Origin: RH-AL1 sp964247745
GTDB taxonomy: Bacteria; Pseudomonadota; Alphaproteobacteria; Rhizobiales; Beijerinckiaceae
Reading direction: 5' to 3'
Assembly (NCBI GenBank): GCA_964247745.1
Contig: CAXTVT010000002.1
Location: forward strand, 1-64,000
DNA: 64,000 bases
Made by a program: the position numbers and the translations under genes
Notes under the pieces: generated by a model
What the model saw: only the letters and a program-made list of their open reading frames with translations
What the model was told of the DNA's origin: nothing
The model's database searches: none
Part shown: piece by piece, positions 46,437 through 55,128 of the stretch
Layout of the letters: each line of letters begins with the position of its first letter
Position numbering within the stretch: position 1 is the stretch's first letter

Positions 46437-48527
46437 ATGGCGGCGGCGGCTTCGATCGGGACGGCGAAGGCCCCGCGTGGCAGCGCGCGCGACATCGCGT
46501 TCGCCGCCGGCATCGTCGGCATCCTCGTCGTCTTCTTCCTGCCGATTCCGGCCTTCCTGATCGACCTCGGGCTGGCACTGTCCATCGCGCTGTCCGTGCT
46601 GATCCTCATGGTCGCTTTGTGGATCGCCAAGCCGCTCGATTTTTCCGCCTTCCCGACCGTGCTGCTGGTGGCGACGTTGCTGCGACTGTCGCTCAACATC
46701 GCCACCACGCGCCGCATCCTCGCGGACGGCGCCGAGGGCGTGACCGCGGCGGGCTACATCATCGGCGGCTTCTCCAACCTGGTCATGAGCGGCGACTTCG
46801 TGATCGGGCTCATCGTCTTCCTGATCCTGATCACGGTGAACTTCCTCGTCATCACCAAGGGCGCGACGCGCATCGCCGAGGTGGGCGCGCGCTTCACGCT
46901 CGACGCCATCCCCGGCAAGCAGATGGCGATCGACGCCGACCTCAACGCTGGTCTCATCAACGACAAGCAGGCCCAGGCGCGCCGCCGCGAGCTCGAGGAG
47001 GAGAGCTCGTTCTTCGGCTCGATGGACGGCGCCTCGAAGTTCGTGCGCGGCGATGCCGTCGCCGGCATCATCATTCTCGCGGTCAACATCTTCGGCGGCA
47101 TCATCATCGGGGCGACGCGCCACGGCATGCCGATGTCCGAGGCGGCCGACGTCTACACCAAGCTCTCGGTCGGCGACGGCCTCGTCTCGCAGATCCCGGC
47201 GCTGATCGTCTCGCTGGCGGCCGCGCTGCTGGTCTCGAAGGGCGGCACCCGCGGCTCGGCCGACAAGGCGGTGCTCTCGCAGCTCGCGCATTATCCTCGC
47301 GCGCTATGGGTCGCGGCGCTGCTCATGGGGCTGCTGGCACTGGTGCCGGGGCTCCCGATCTTCCCATTCGCCGTGCTCGGCAGCGTGCTCGCCTTCACCG
47401 CCTGGGCCGTGCCGCGCCGGCGCGCCGAGGAGCTCAAGGCAGGCCAGGCCATCGAGGCGGAGGAGGCGCGCAAGGTCCAGGCGGAATCCGCCAATTCGAT
47501 CAAGGAATCGCTGAAGACCGTCGAGATCGAGCTGGTGCTCGGGCGCCAGCTCGGCGGCAGGCTGCTCGCCAACCAGGGCGAGCTGGGCCTCCGGGTCGCC
47601 AAGCTGCGGCGCAAGTTCGCGATGCAGTACGGCGTGGTCGTGCCCGACATCAAGGTATCGGACAACCTCGTGCTGCCGTCGAAGAGCTACCAGATCAAGA
47701 TCCACGGCACGGTCGTCGCGCAGCAGGAGGCCCGCCTCGGCGAAGTCCTCGTCGTGATCGGCGAGGGCCGGGCACCGAGCGTGCCCGGCGAATCCTTGCG
47801 CGAGCCGTCCTTCGGCATGAAGGCGGTGTCGATCGCCGAAAGCTTCGCGGCGGATGTCGAGCGCGACGGCTTCAAGTGCATCGACACCATGTCGGTGATC
47901 CTGACGCATCTTGGCGAGACGGTGCGCAACAACCTCGCGCAGCTGCTGTCCTACAAGGACCTGCGCGCGCTGCTCGATCGCATGGAGCCGGAATACAAGC
48001 GCCTCGTGGACGAGATCATCCCGGCGCACCTGTCGCATTCGGGACTCCAGGCGATCCTCAAGCTGCTGCTGGCCGAGCGCGTCTCGATCCGCAACATCCA
48101 CCTGATCCTCGAGGCGATCGCCGAGATCGTGCCGCATGTGCGACGCTCGGAGCAGGTCGTCGAGCACGTGCGGATGCGCGTCGCGCAGCAGATCTGCGGC
48201 GATCTCAGCGAGAACGGTGAGCTTGCCGTGCTACGGCTCGGCCCGCGCTGGGACCTCGCCTTCGCCCAGAGTCTCAAGCGCGATCCGAAGACCGACACCA
48301 CCGATTTCGATCTCGATCCGCGCATGGTCGAGCAGTTCGGCACCGACGCCTCGCCGCTGATCCGGCAGAAGATGGATGCCGGTCTTTCCTTCGTGCTGCT
48401 GGCGACGCCCGAGACACGCATCTACGTGCGCATGATCGTCGAGCGGATGTTCGCGACGCTGCCGGTGCTGTCGCATCTCGAGATCGCGCGCGGCGTGCAG
48501 ATCAAGACGCTCGGCGCGCTCTCGTGA
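46437..48527 (+). CDS. flhA: Flagellar type III export protein FlhA
   Basis: A 696-residue inner-membrane gate of the flagellar export apparatus. Eight membrane segments fill the first 300 residues, with the family fingerprint LLRLSLNIATTRRIL near residue 85 and GLINDKQAQARRRELEEES in the conserved FHIPEP loop. The C-terminal cytoplasmic domain (from about residue 350) binds chaperone-substrate complexes. Length is normal. The ATG at 46437 is used; the open frame begins 87 bases earlier without similarity. A palindromic repeat separates it from fliR. Confidence 0.96.
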   Translation: MAAAASIGTAKAPRGSARDIAFAAGIVGILVVFFLPIPAFLIDLGLALSIALSVLILMVALWIAKPLDFSAFPTVLLVATLLRLSLNIATTRRILADGAEGVTAAGYIIGGFSNLVMSGDFVIGLIVFLILITVNFLVITKGATRIAEVGARFTLDAIPGKQMAIDADLNAGLINDKQAQARRRELEEESSFFGSMDGASKFVRGDAVAGIIILAVNIFGGIIIGATRHGMPMSEAADVYTKLSVGDGLVSQIPALIVSLAAALLVSKGGTRGSADKAVLSQLAHYPRALWVAALLMGLLALVPGLPIFPFAVLGSVLAFTAWAVPRRRAEELKAGQAIEAEEARKVQAESANSIKESLKTVEIELVLGRQLGGRLLANQGELGLRVAKLRRKFAMQYGVVVPDIKVSDNLVLPSKSYQIKIHGTVVAQQEARLGEVLVVIGEGRAPSVPGESLREPSFGMKAVSIAESFAADVERDGFKCIDTMSVILTHLGETVRNNLAQLLSYKDLRALLDRMEPEYKRLVDEIIPAHLSHSGLQAILKLLLAERVSIRNIHLILEAIAEIVPHVRRSEQVVEHVRMRVAQQICGDLSENGELAVLRLGPRWDLAFAQSLKRDPKTDTTDFDLDPRMVEQFGTDASPLIRQKMDAGLSFVLLATPETRIYVRMIVERMFATLPVLSHLEIARGVQIKTLGALS

Positions 48528-48537
48528 AAGCACCGAT

Positions 48538-48653
48538 TGTCATTCCGGGGCGCCGCAGGCGAACCCGGAACCCATCGTGCTCGCTTGAAGGTCTTCTTGC
48601 CTGCGTCGGCAATGGGTTCCGGGTTCTCGCCTGCGGCTCGCCCCGGAACGACA
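48538..48653. repeat. Mosaic palindromic repeat between flhA and fliR
   Basis: The left arm (48538-48575) reads TGTCATTCCGGGGCG then CGCAGGCGAACCCGGAACCC; the right arm (48612-48653) is its near-complete inverse, ATGGGTTCCGGGTT to CCCCGGAACGACA. The arms can fold into a long hairpin. Elements of this shape are scattered in many Rhizobiales genomes. It fills almost the whole gap before fliR. Confidence 0.8.
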
Positions 48654-48657
48654 GGCG

Positions 48658-49419
48658 TTGCCGGTGACGGCGCTCACCCCCACCATCGTCCTCACCGCCT
48701 TCGTCGTATTCTGCCGCATCGGCGGCTGCCTCCTGGTGATCCCAGGCTTCTCGTCGCCGCGCGTGCTGATGCGCGCCAGGCTGTTCGTGGCCGTCGCCGT
48801 ATCGCTGGCTCTGACCCCGATGCTGCAGGCCGAAGTCCAGCCGATGGTGGAGAACGCGCAACCCGTCACGCTGCTCGGCCTGATGCTGTCCGAGAGCCTG
48901 AAGGGCGTGCTGATCGGCCTGCTCGGCCGCTTCTTCTTCCTGGCGCTCGAGACGATGTCGATCGCGATCGCCAACGCCATCGGCCTGGTCAGCCCGATCG
49001 GCACGCCGATGGAGATGGAGGAGGCGTCGCCCACGATCTCGTCGCTGGTGTCGCTCGCCGCCGTGCTGCTGATCTTCGTCACCGACCTGCATTGGGAGAT
49101 TTTCCGCGGTCTCAGTGCATCCTACGACGTGCTGCCGGTGAAACAGAGCTTCGATCCGCGAATCGGCCTGGTGCAGCTCACCGACGACGCATCGAAGACC
49201 TTTCTCTTCACCTTGCGGATCGCCGCTCCCTTCCTGGTGTTCTCGATCGTCGCCAACGTCGCCATCGGGCTCATCAACAAGCTCGTGCCGCAGGTGCCGG
49301 TGACCTTCATCGCCACGCCGTTCCTGCTCGCCGGTGGCATGGTGATCCTGTACTTCACCGCGCGGCCGGCGCTCGACCTCTTCATCTCGGCGTTCGCCGG
49401 TTGGCTGCGGTCGGGATGA
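48658..49419 (+). CDS. fliR: Flagellar biosynthetic protein FliR
   Basis: A 253-residue core membrane protein of the flagellar export gate, next to FlhA. It has six membrane segments; family segments are FCRIGGCLLVIPGFSSPRVL and LLGRFFFLALETMSIAIANA. The start is TTG at 48658 or GTG at 48664; neither has a clear ribosome binding site, perhaps because the palindromic repeat ends just before it. The following FliJ-like gene overlaps the stop by four bases. Confidence 0.9.
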   Translation: MPVTALTPTIVLTAFVVFCRIGGCLLVIPGFSSPRVLMRARLFVAVAVSLALTPMLQAEVQPMVENAQPVTLLGLMLSESLKGVLIGLLGRFFFLALETMSIAIANAIGLVSPIGTPMEMEEASPTISSLVSLAAVLLIFVTDLHWEIFRGLSASYDVLPVKQSFDPRIGLVQLTDDASKTFLFTLRIAAPFLVFSIVANVAIGLINKLVPQVPVTFIATPFLLAGGMVILYFTARPALDLFISAFAGWLRSG

Positions 49420-49817
49420 GCGTGGTCTCCAACAGGGCGAAGAGTCTCGCCCGCATCGCCGCCGTGCAGGCCGAGCTGGTCAAGCTCGCTGAATGGAAGC
49501 TCGCGGCCGCCAGCCGCGACCGCGACGCTCTCGAGGAAGAGCGCCGACTGCTCGCCGGCTTCGTCGGCGGCGAGGAGGCGCTCGGGGCGGCATTGGCGGC
49601 GGCCGCGCTGCGCACCGCGCGGGTGGTCGAGACCAGGATGGCGCAGGTCGCACGCGAGATCGCCGGATTGGAGAGTCAAGTCCAGAGCTTGCGCCGTCGC
49701 GACAAGGTCGTCGCCGACATGGCCGGCGGTGCCAGGCGCGCGGCGCAGCGCGAGGACGAGGCGGTCGCGCTGACCGAGACGATGGAGGCATGGCTCGGCC
49801 GCGCCAGCCTGCCGTAA
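49416..49817 (+). CDS. FliJ-like coiled-coil flagellar protein
   Basis: A 133-residue, entirely helical protein with heptad-like Leu/Ala spacing (RIAAVQAELVKLAEWKLAAA, TRMAQVAREIAGLESQVQSL). By position directly after fliR and by coiled-coil nature it is likely the FliJ-type export chaperone or stalk, but sequence identity to FliJ is weak, so no symbol is given. Its start codon sits in the fliR stop (ATGA). Confidence 0.55.
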   Translation: MSVVSNRAKSLARIAAVQAELVKLAEWKLAAASRDRDALEEERRLLAGFVGGEEALGAALAAAALRTARVVETRMAQVAREIAGLESQVQSLRRRDKVVADMAGGARRAAQREDEAVALTETMEAWLGRASLP

Positions 49818-49863
49818 GGCTCGGCGGTTAGTCTCGCGACGCTCATTGACCGGGGAGCCCCGC

Positions 49864-50343
49864 GTGGCGATCTCGCCGCCTTCCGACCTGCTGCTCGACG
49901 TGGCCCGCGCCGCCGATCCGGCGAAGGTGCGCGAGGCCACCGCCAAGCTCGCCCGTCTCGCCGCCGACCCGAGCGCGGCAAACGACGGCTTCGGCAAGGC
50001 GCTGGCGGCGGCCAAGGTCATGAGCGCTTCGTCGTCTGCCACGCCGACGAAGACGTCGTCCCTGCCGGCCAGCGCCGGCTCGCTTCGTTCCGCGGCGCAC
50101 CCGAAGACCGACACCTACAAGAAGTTCGAAGCGGTGCTGCTCCAGAATTTCGTGGAATCGATGCTGCCCAAGGATGACGAGACCTTCGGCGACGCGGCCA
50201 GCGCCGGCATCTATCGCTCGATGATGGCCGAGCAGCTCGCCAACCAGATCGCCAAGGCCGGCGGCATCGGCATCGCCAAGGCCATCGAGAAGGCCCATCC
50301 CGCCGGCGCCCACAAGGTCGCCGTATCCACCGCGAGCAGCTGA
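49864..50343 (+). CDS. Rod-binding FlgJ N-terminal domain protein
   Basis: A 159-residue protein. The second half, YKKFEAVLLQNFVESMLP followed by GIYRSMMAEQLANQIAKAGG and IGIAKAI, matches the rod-binding domain of FlgJ. The muramidase domain found in gammaproteobacterial FlgJ is absent, as usual for alphaproteobacteria. It is thought to help assembly of the flagellar rod in the periplasm. GTG at 49864 is preferred with GGGGAG eight bases upstream; the start of the next gene overlaps its stop by one base. Confidence 0.8.
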   Translation: MAISPPSDLLLDVARAADPAKVREATAKLARLAADPSAANDGFGKALAAAKVMSASSSATPTKTSSLPASAGSLRSAAHPKTDTYKKFEAVLLQNFVESMLPKDDETFGDAASAGIYRSMMAEQLANQIAKAGGIGIAKAIEKAHPAGAHKVAVSTASS

Positions 50344-50753
50344 TGACCCAATCCGCCCTGTTTCCCGCCGATCGCCGGTTCGTATCGCCGGACACCTACG
50401 ATGCCTTTATCGCGGTGATGGACCGTCTCGACGCGGTGGTCGCCAGCGAGACCCGGGCGCTCGCCCGGCACGATCATCGCGAGCTTGCCGAGGCGGCGCG
50501 GCAGAAGCGCCAGGGCCTCCTCGAGCTGGAGCGCGTCCGGCGCTCGCTCAAGGGCACGATCCCGAGCACCGACATCGCGACGCGGCTCGCCCGCTTTCGC
50601 GAGGCGCTGAGCGCCAATCAGGCGGCGCTGCGGATCGAGCTCGACGCGGCCGAGGCCGTCGCCGCGATCGTCACGCGGGCGATGCGCGATCTCGAATCGG
50701 ACGGCACGTACTCCCGCGCGCATGGCCGCGCCGGCGCCTACGACCTGACATGA
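50343..50753 (+). CDS. FlgN-like flagellar chaperone candidate
   Basis: A 136-residue helical protein. Its layout, a long N-terminal helix pair (DAFIAVMDRLDAVVASETRA, then AEAARQKRQGLLELERVRRS) and a looser C-terminal end, fits FlgN, the chaperone for hook-associated proteins, and its position after the FlgJ-like gene supports this. Identity is weak, so no symbol is assigned. The stop overlaps the start of the next gene (ATGA). Confidence 0.55.
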   Translation: MTQSALFPADRRFVSPDTYDAFIAVMDRLDAVVASETRALARHDHRELAEAARQKRQGLLELERVRRSLKGTIPSTDIATRLARFREALSANQAALRIELDAAEAVAAIVTRAMRDLESDGTYSRAHGRAGAYDLT

Positions 50754-51190
50754 AGACTTTCGTCATCGGCCTCTGGGTCCTGATCGTGGCGCTCGGCACG
50801 AGCTACGCCGTGGCGAGCCTCGAGTCCGCGCCCAAGTCCGCCGGGGAAGCCAAGCCGGTGCTGACCCTCGAGAAGACCCGCGTCATCAACGTGCCGATGA
50901 TCGCCGGCGGCGCCGTGCGTGGCTTCATCGTCGCTCAGTTCGGCTACACGGTGGAGGCGGCCAAGGCGAAGGCGCTGCCGGTCTCGCCGGACGCCTTCCT
51001 GCTCGATGAGGCGTTCCGCGCGATCTACACCGACGACAAGCTCGATTTCCTGCATCTCGACAAATACGACATCAACGGCTTCACCGGCCGCCTCGTCGCC
51101 GCCACCAACAGGCGGCTCGGCGCCGAGATCGTCCACGAAGTCCTGATCCAGGATTTCACCTTCATTTCCAAGGAGGAGAACGAGCGATGA
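50750..51190 (+). CDS. Membrane-anchored flagellar-cluster protein, unknown
   Basis: A 146-residue protein with an N-terminal membrane helix (FVIGLWVLIVALGTSYAVA) and a periplasmic domain of mixed strands. The C-terminal HEVLIQDFTFISKEEN recalls the closing segment of FliL-like proteins, but the rest does not clearly match. It is coupled at both ends to neighbours by four-base overlaps (ATGA), so it belongs to the flagellar unit. Possible role: stator or basal-body accessory, which is inference. Confidence 0.55.
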   Translation: MKTFVIGLWVLIVALGTSYAVASLESAPKSAGEAKPVLTLEKTRVINVPMIAGGAVRGFIVAQFGYTVEAAKAKALPVSPDAFLLDEAFRAIYTDDKLDFLHLDKYDINGFTGRLVAATNRRLGAEIVHEVLIQDFTFISKEENER

Positions 51191-51651
51191 GCGCCCGCAC
51201 CATCGAGAGCCTCGACGCCGCGCCACGCGACTTCGATGCCGGCCGCCTGGGGCGCCTGTCCTGGCTCGGGCTCGTCGTCGCGGCGCTCGGGTGGGCGTTG
51301 CTGCTGGGCGCCACCGTCGTGCCGGTCAAGGCCGGGGGCACCTCCAGCTTCCACGGCGACCTCGTCGAGATCGCCAGGTGCCTCGTCGGCAGCGGCTTCG
51401 GCCTCGCCCTGATCGGCGCGCTGCAGACCGGGTTCGGCGCGCTGAACCGCTTCTTCTCCGCGGTGCTGAACCGCTCCGCGCCGCGCACCGCTTCCGCTCC
51501 GGTGACGACCGCTCCGGTCGACCGCAGCGCCGCCGAGCCGCTGCGCGAGCGACGCCCCTACCACATCCTCGCCGACGGCTCCGTCGAGGTCGAGACCATC
51601 GTCGGCACGCGCCGCTTCGAGACCATGCAGGAGGCGCGGGAGTTCATCTGA
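51187..51651 (+). CDS. Hypothetical membrane protein of the flagellar cluster
   Basis: A 154-residue protein with two membrane segments (LVVAALGWALLLGATVVPVK, LVGSGFGLALIGALQTGFGA) and a C-terminal cytoplasmic tail of about 60 residues ending VETIVGTRRFETMQEAREFI. That last segment is reminiscent of short strand-helix units in other small alphaproteobacterial proteins. The start overlaps the previous gene as ATGA. No family is recognised. Confidence 0.55.
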   Translation: MSARTIESLDAAPRDFDAGRLGRLSWLGLVVAALGWALLLGATVVPVKAGGTSSFHGDLVEIARCLVGSGFGLALIGALQTGFGALNRFFSAVLNRSAPRTASAPVTTAPVDRSAAEPLRERRPYHILADGSVEVETIVGTRRFETMQEAREFI

Positions 51652-51672
51652 GCGACATGCGGGCGGCGCGGA

Positions 51673-52449
51673 TCAAGCCGCCGCCGTCGCGCCCCAGCTG
51701 CGATAGAACACGTAAGCGGCGACGACGAAGATGAGGCCGGCGAAGACCTGCCGCAGGCGATCCTTGTCCTCGCCCAACCGGCCGGCGAGGCGGATGCCGC
51801 CAAGCCCTCCCACGATGCCGCCGAGGATGAACCACGCCGCCACCGGCCAGTCGACCAGGCCGGACCGCGCGTAATTCGCGGCCGTCGCCGTGGAGAAGGC
51901 ACACACGGCGAGCAGAGAAGACCCGACGGCGTCGATCATCGGCATGGAATAGGCAAACAGCAGGCACGGCACGATGAGGAAGCCGCCGCCGACGCCGAAG
52001 AAGCCGGAGGCGGTGCCGGCGAAGAAGGCCAGCACGGCGCAGCGCAGCGACGATCGCGCGTCGTAGCAGGGCACCGCGGCCTTTCGGCGAGGGCGCAGCA
52101 TCAGCGCTCCGACCACGATCATCAGCACGCCGAACAGCACGAGCAGCCTGTGTCCGTCGACGGCCTTGCCGAGCTGCGAACCGACCAGCGCTCCGGTGAC
52201 GCCGACGACGGCGAAGAGCATGGCGCCGCTCCAGCGCACGTGTCCGGCGCGCGCATGGTTGCCGAAGTTGAAGAGCGCGGCCACGCTGATCGCCGTGGCG
52301 CCGGTGCCGATCGCCAGATGCGGGCTGCCGACGCCGACGACGTAGAGCAGCAGCGGCGTCGCCAGGATGGAGCCGCCGCCGCCGACGAGGCCGAGCGCGA
52401 AGCCGGCCACGCCGCCCGACAGCAGGGACAGCAGGATCTGCGCGCTCAT
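51673..52449 (-). CDS. TSUP/TauE-SafE family permease
   Basis: A 258-residue membrane protein with about eight segments. Signature parts: GGGSILATPLLLYVVG near residue 24 and FFAGTASGFFGVGGGFLIVP, the two inverted-repeat G-rich motifs of the TauE/SafE (TSUP) family, which moves organosulfonates or sulfite-related anions out of the cell. Its start codon overlaps the histidine-kinase stop (ATGA), so the two proteins are probably functionally linked. Substrate unknown. Confidence 0.88.
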   Translation of the reverse strand: MSAQILLSLLSGGVAGFALGLVGGGGSILATPLLLYVVGVGSPHLAIGTGATAISVAALFNFGNHARAGHVRWSGAMLFAVVGVTGALVGSQLGKAVDGHRLLVLFGVLMIVVGALMLRPRRKAAVPCYDARSSLRCAVLAFFAGTASGFFGVGGGFLIVPCLLFAYSMPMIDAVGSSLLAVCAFSTATAANYARSGLVDWPVAAWFILGGIVGGLGGIRLAGRLGEDKDRLRQVFAGLIFVVAAYVFYRSWGATAAA

Positions 52450-54731
52450 CCCGTAGCGGCGGCCCGCAACGGCCGTGTGGTCTCAGCGTGGCTGCCCTTT
52501 CGCGCTTCGAGCATCGTCGCGATGCGGGCGACGAGCGCCTCGGCGCGAAACGGCTTCCTCAGCAGCTCCAGTCCCTCTTCGAGCCGGCCGTCCTGGACGA
52601 TCGCGTCGGCGGTGTAACCGGTCGTGTAGAGCACGGGCAGCCCGGGCCGAACCAGAAGGACGGCCTCCGCCAGATCGCGGCCGGTCATCGGACCCTTGAG
52701 CACCACATCCGTGAAGAGCAACGCGACATCCGGCTCGCCGACGAGCTCGCTCAAGGCGTCGGAACCCGTGGCCGCCTCGACGACGCGGTAGCCGGCCTCG
52801 CGCAGGGCGCCGGCACCGAAGCGGCGCACCCCGTCGTCGTCCTCGACGAGCAGGATCGTGACACCGGACGCGACGTGGCGCGTCTCGACGGGAGGCGCGG
52901 GGGCGGTCAGCGGCACCACGTTGTCGATCTCGGCGGTGAGGCGCGGGACAAGGATGCGGATCGTGGTCCCGACGCCTTCCGCCGTCTCGATATCGGCGTG
53001 TCCGCCGGACTGCCGGGCGAAGCCGTACACCTGCGCGAGGCCGAGCCCGGTGCCCTTGCCGACCGGCTTGGTGGTGAAGAACGGCTCGAACGCGTGGGCG
53101 AGGACCTCGGGCGGCATGCCGGTGCCCGTATCGGTGACGGAGACCGCGACGAACGCGCCGGGCGCGAGGCCTTCGCGCGGGGCGCAGGCTGCGGCGTCGA
53201 GCGCGACCTCGCCGGTCGACACGGTCAGCGTGCCGCCGCGCGGCATCGCGTCCATCGCGTTGACGCAGAGATTGAGGATCGCGTTCTCAAGCTGGTTGGG
53301 ATCCACCAGGGCGCGGTCCGCGGCCGCGTCGAGCTTCAGTTCGATCGTCACCGACTCGCGCAGCGTGCGGGCGAGCAGGTTGCGCATGCCCTCGACGAGG
53401 CCGTTGATCGCCAGCGGCTTGGGATCGAGCGGCTGCTGGCGCGAGAAGACCAGCAACCGCTGGGTCAGAGCGGCGGCGCGATTGGCGCCATCGATCGCGT
53501 TGGCGACCAGTTCGCGGTGGCGCGGGTCGGCCTCCTTCATGCGCCGTCCCAGCAGATCCAGGCTGCCGATCACCACGGTGAGCAGGTTGTTGAAGTCGTG
53601 CGCAATGCCGCCGGTGAGGCGTCCGACAGCCTCCATCTTCTGCGATTGGCGCAGCTGCTCCTCGACCTGGGCGCGGCCGGCCATCTCGGTGCGAAGTTGC
53701 GCCGCCGAACGCCGCCAACGCTCGGTGGCGCGTCCCTCCAGCGCGATGCGGCGGATCGCGAAGCCGGAGACGCCGAGCAGCGCCAACGAGGACAAGGCGG
53801 CGACGAGCCCGTAGCCTCGCATGTTGCGCCACCAGGGCTGCAGCGCCGATTGCCAGGTCACGCCGAAGCCGATCACCACGGGATAGGCGCCGACCTTCTC
53901 GTAGCCGAAGATGCGGCGAACGCCGTCCACCACAGCCGGGCGCACCAGCGCGTCGCGGCTGCGAGCGTCGAGCTTCAATCGGAACATCGCGCGCGGCGGG
54001 GTGACGAGCGACGGGAGCATCGGCTCGGAGGCGAGCACGCTGCCGTCCGTGCGCGCGAGGATCACGAGATGGGAATATTCACGTTCGGCCTGGCTGTAGA
54101 AATCCTTGAAGTAGCTCTGCTCGATCGACACGGCGACGACGCCCTCGAAGCGGTCGCCCGCCGTCGTCCTGATACGCTGCGCCATGGTGAAGATCGGCGT
54201 GTTGGTGATCCGGCCCATGGCGCCGCGCGACACGTAGGGCAGGTGTGACGGCGCGGCTTTCAGCGCGCGGAAATAGTCGCGGTCGGCAAAATTCGGCGCG
54301 GTCTCGCCGGGCGCCAAGGCGCTGCTGAGGCGCACCTCTCCCGCGGCATCGATCACGCTGATGTCGGCCACTTGCGGTAGCAGCTCGGTGAGATGCACGA
54401 GCAGGCCGCGCAAGGCGGCGACATCGCCGGGCTTCGACCAGTCGAGTGCTTCGAGCCGCTCGTTGATCTGGTCGAGCATAAGCTGGTGGGTCTCGAACAC
54501 CTTCATCGCGTGTTCGTGGAGGATGCGAGTGGTGCGTTCGACGCGCCGCTCCGCCGCCACCACGACATCGTGCCGATTCTGCGCGGCGGCGAGCGCGAAC
54601 AGGACCAGCGGCAGCAGGATCGAGACGGCGAGCAGCGCCAACGTCGAGCGCGGAACCCGCGCGAGGAGGCGGAAGGGCCGGCGACCGGCGGATCGGGATG
54701 GAACGGCGGCATCGGCCGGCGGCGGCGACAT
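52446..54731 (-). CDS. Hybrid sensor histidine kinase with receiver domain
   Basis: A 761-residue inner-membrane kinase. After an N-terminal membrane helix (LALLAVSILLPLVLFALAAA) comes a periplasmic PDC/Cache-type sensor (ADISVIDAAGEVRLSSALAP, FADRDYFRALKAAP), a second helix near residue 300, then HisKA with GGIAHDFNNLLTVVIGSLDL, an ATPase domain (LNLCVNAMDAMPRGG, GTGLGLAQVYGFARQSGG) and a C-terminal receiver (VTILLVEDDDGVRRF, LLFTDVVLKGPMTG). The receiver is attached, so it may phosphorelay internally. The TSUP permease gene is coupled downstream by ATGA, so the sensor may report on the exported compound. Confidence 0.92.
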   Translation of the reverse strand: MSPPPADAAVPSRSAGRRPFRLLARVPRSTLALLAVSILLPLVLFALAAAQNRHDVVVAAERRVERTTRILHEHAMKVFETHQLMLDQINERLEALDWSKPGDVAALRGLLVHLTELLPQVADISVIDAAGEVRLSSALAPGETAPNFADRDYFRALKAAPSHLPYVSRGAMGRITNTPIFTMAQRIRTTAGDRFEGVVAVSIEQSYFKDFYSQAEREYSHLVILARTDGSVLASEPMLPSLVTPPRAMFRLKLDARSRDALVRPAVVDGVRRIFGYEKVGAYPVVIGFGVTWQSALQPWWRNMRGYGLVAALSSLALLGVSGFAIRRIALEGRATERWRRSAAQLRTEMAGRAQVEEQLRQSQKMEAVGRLTGGIAHDFNNLLTVVIGSLDLLGRRMKEADPRHRELVANAIDGANRAAALTQRLLVFSRQQPLDPKPLAINGLVEGMRNLLARTLRESVTIELKLDAAADRALVDPNQLENAILNLCVNAMDAMPRGGTLTVSTGEVALDAAACAPREGLAPGAFVAVSVTDTGTGMPPEVLAHAFEPFFTTKPVGKGTGLGLAQVYGFARQSGGHADIETAEGVGTTIRILVPRLTAEIDNVVPLTAPAPPVETRHVASGVTILLVEDDDGVRRFGAGALREAGYRVVEAATGSDALSELVGEPDVALLFTDVVLKGPMTGRDLAEAVLLVRPGLPVLYTTGYTADAIVQDGRLEEGLELLRKPFRAEALVARIATMLEARKGSHAETTRPLRAAATG

Positions 54732-54853
54732 GGCCGCGACCCTAGCGCTGTTTCGATGTCGGGAAGATGGCTGTCGTTCGCGGCGACGGCGAAGGCATGG
54801 GCAGGGTTCCGCCTTGATCGCCGCGTCGAGATCGGCCAAGGTTCGAGGCCGCC

Positions 54854-54929
54854 GGGCGGTTAGCTCAGTTGGTAGAGCGTCTCCTTTACACGGAGAGGGT
54901 CGGCGGTTCGAGCCCGTCACCGCCCACCA
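54854..54929 (+). tRNA. tRNA-Val (anticodon TAC)
   Basis: A full cloverleaf: acceptor GGGCGGT pairs with ACCGCCC, D-arm GCTC/GAGC, anticodon stem TCTCC/GGAGA with loop TTTACAC and anticodon TAC at 54887-54889, T-arm GGCGG/CCGTC with TTCGAGC loop. The 3' CCA is encoded. It reads GUA (and possibly other GUN) codons. Confidence 0.95.
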
Positions 54930-55128
54930 AGGCGTCACAGCCTTGAGTGAATCGCGGTTAACTGTCTGGACTTTGCAGGCTTGCCAATCGCTTCCTTCGG
55001 GCATGGAGACGTTTGCGACGATGGAAACAGCGTACCTTGTCGTACCACTGTAGAGAGAACAGGCTTCTCCTGCCCCGGGCAAACGCGCCGGATCATTTCA
55101 TGGCGGTGCAGCCGACGGCTCGCTTAAG

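Noticed and set aside
52488..54248. 586-codon plus-strand frame opposite the histidine kinase
   Set aside because: Shadow of the kinase gene; Arg/Asp/Gly-rich, no motif.
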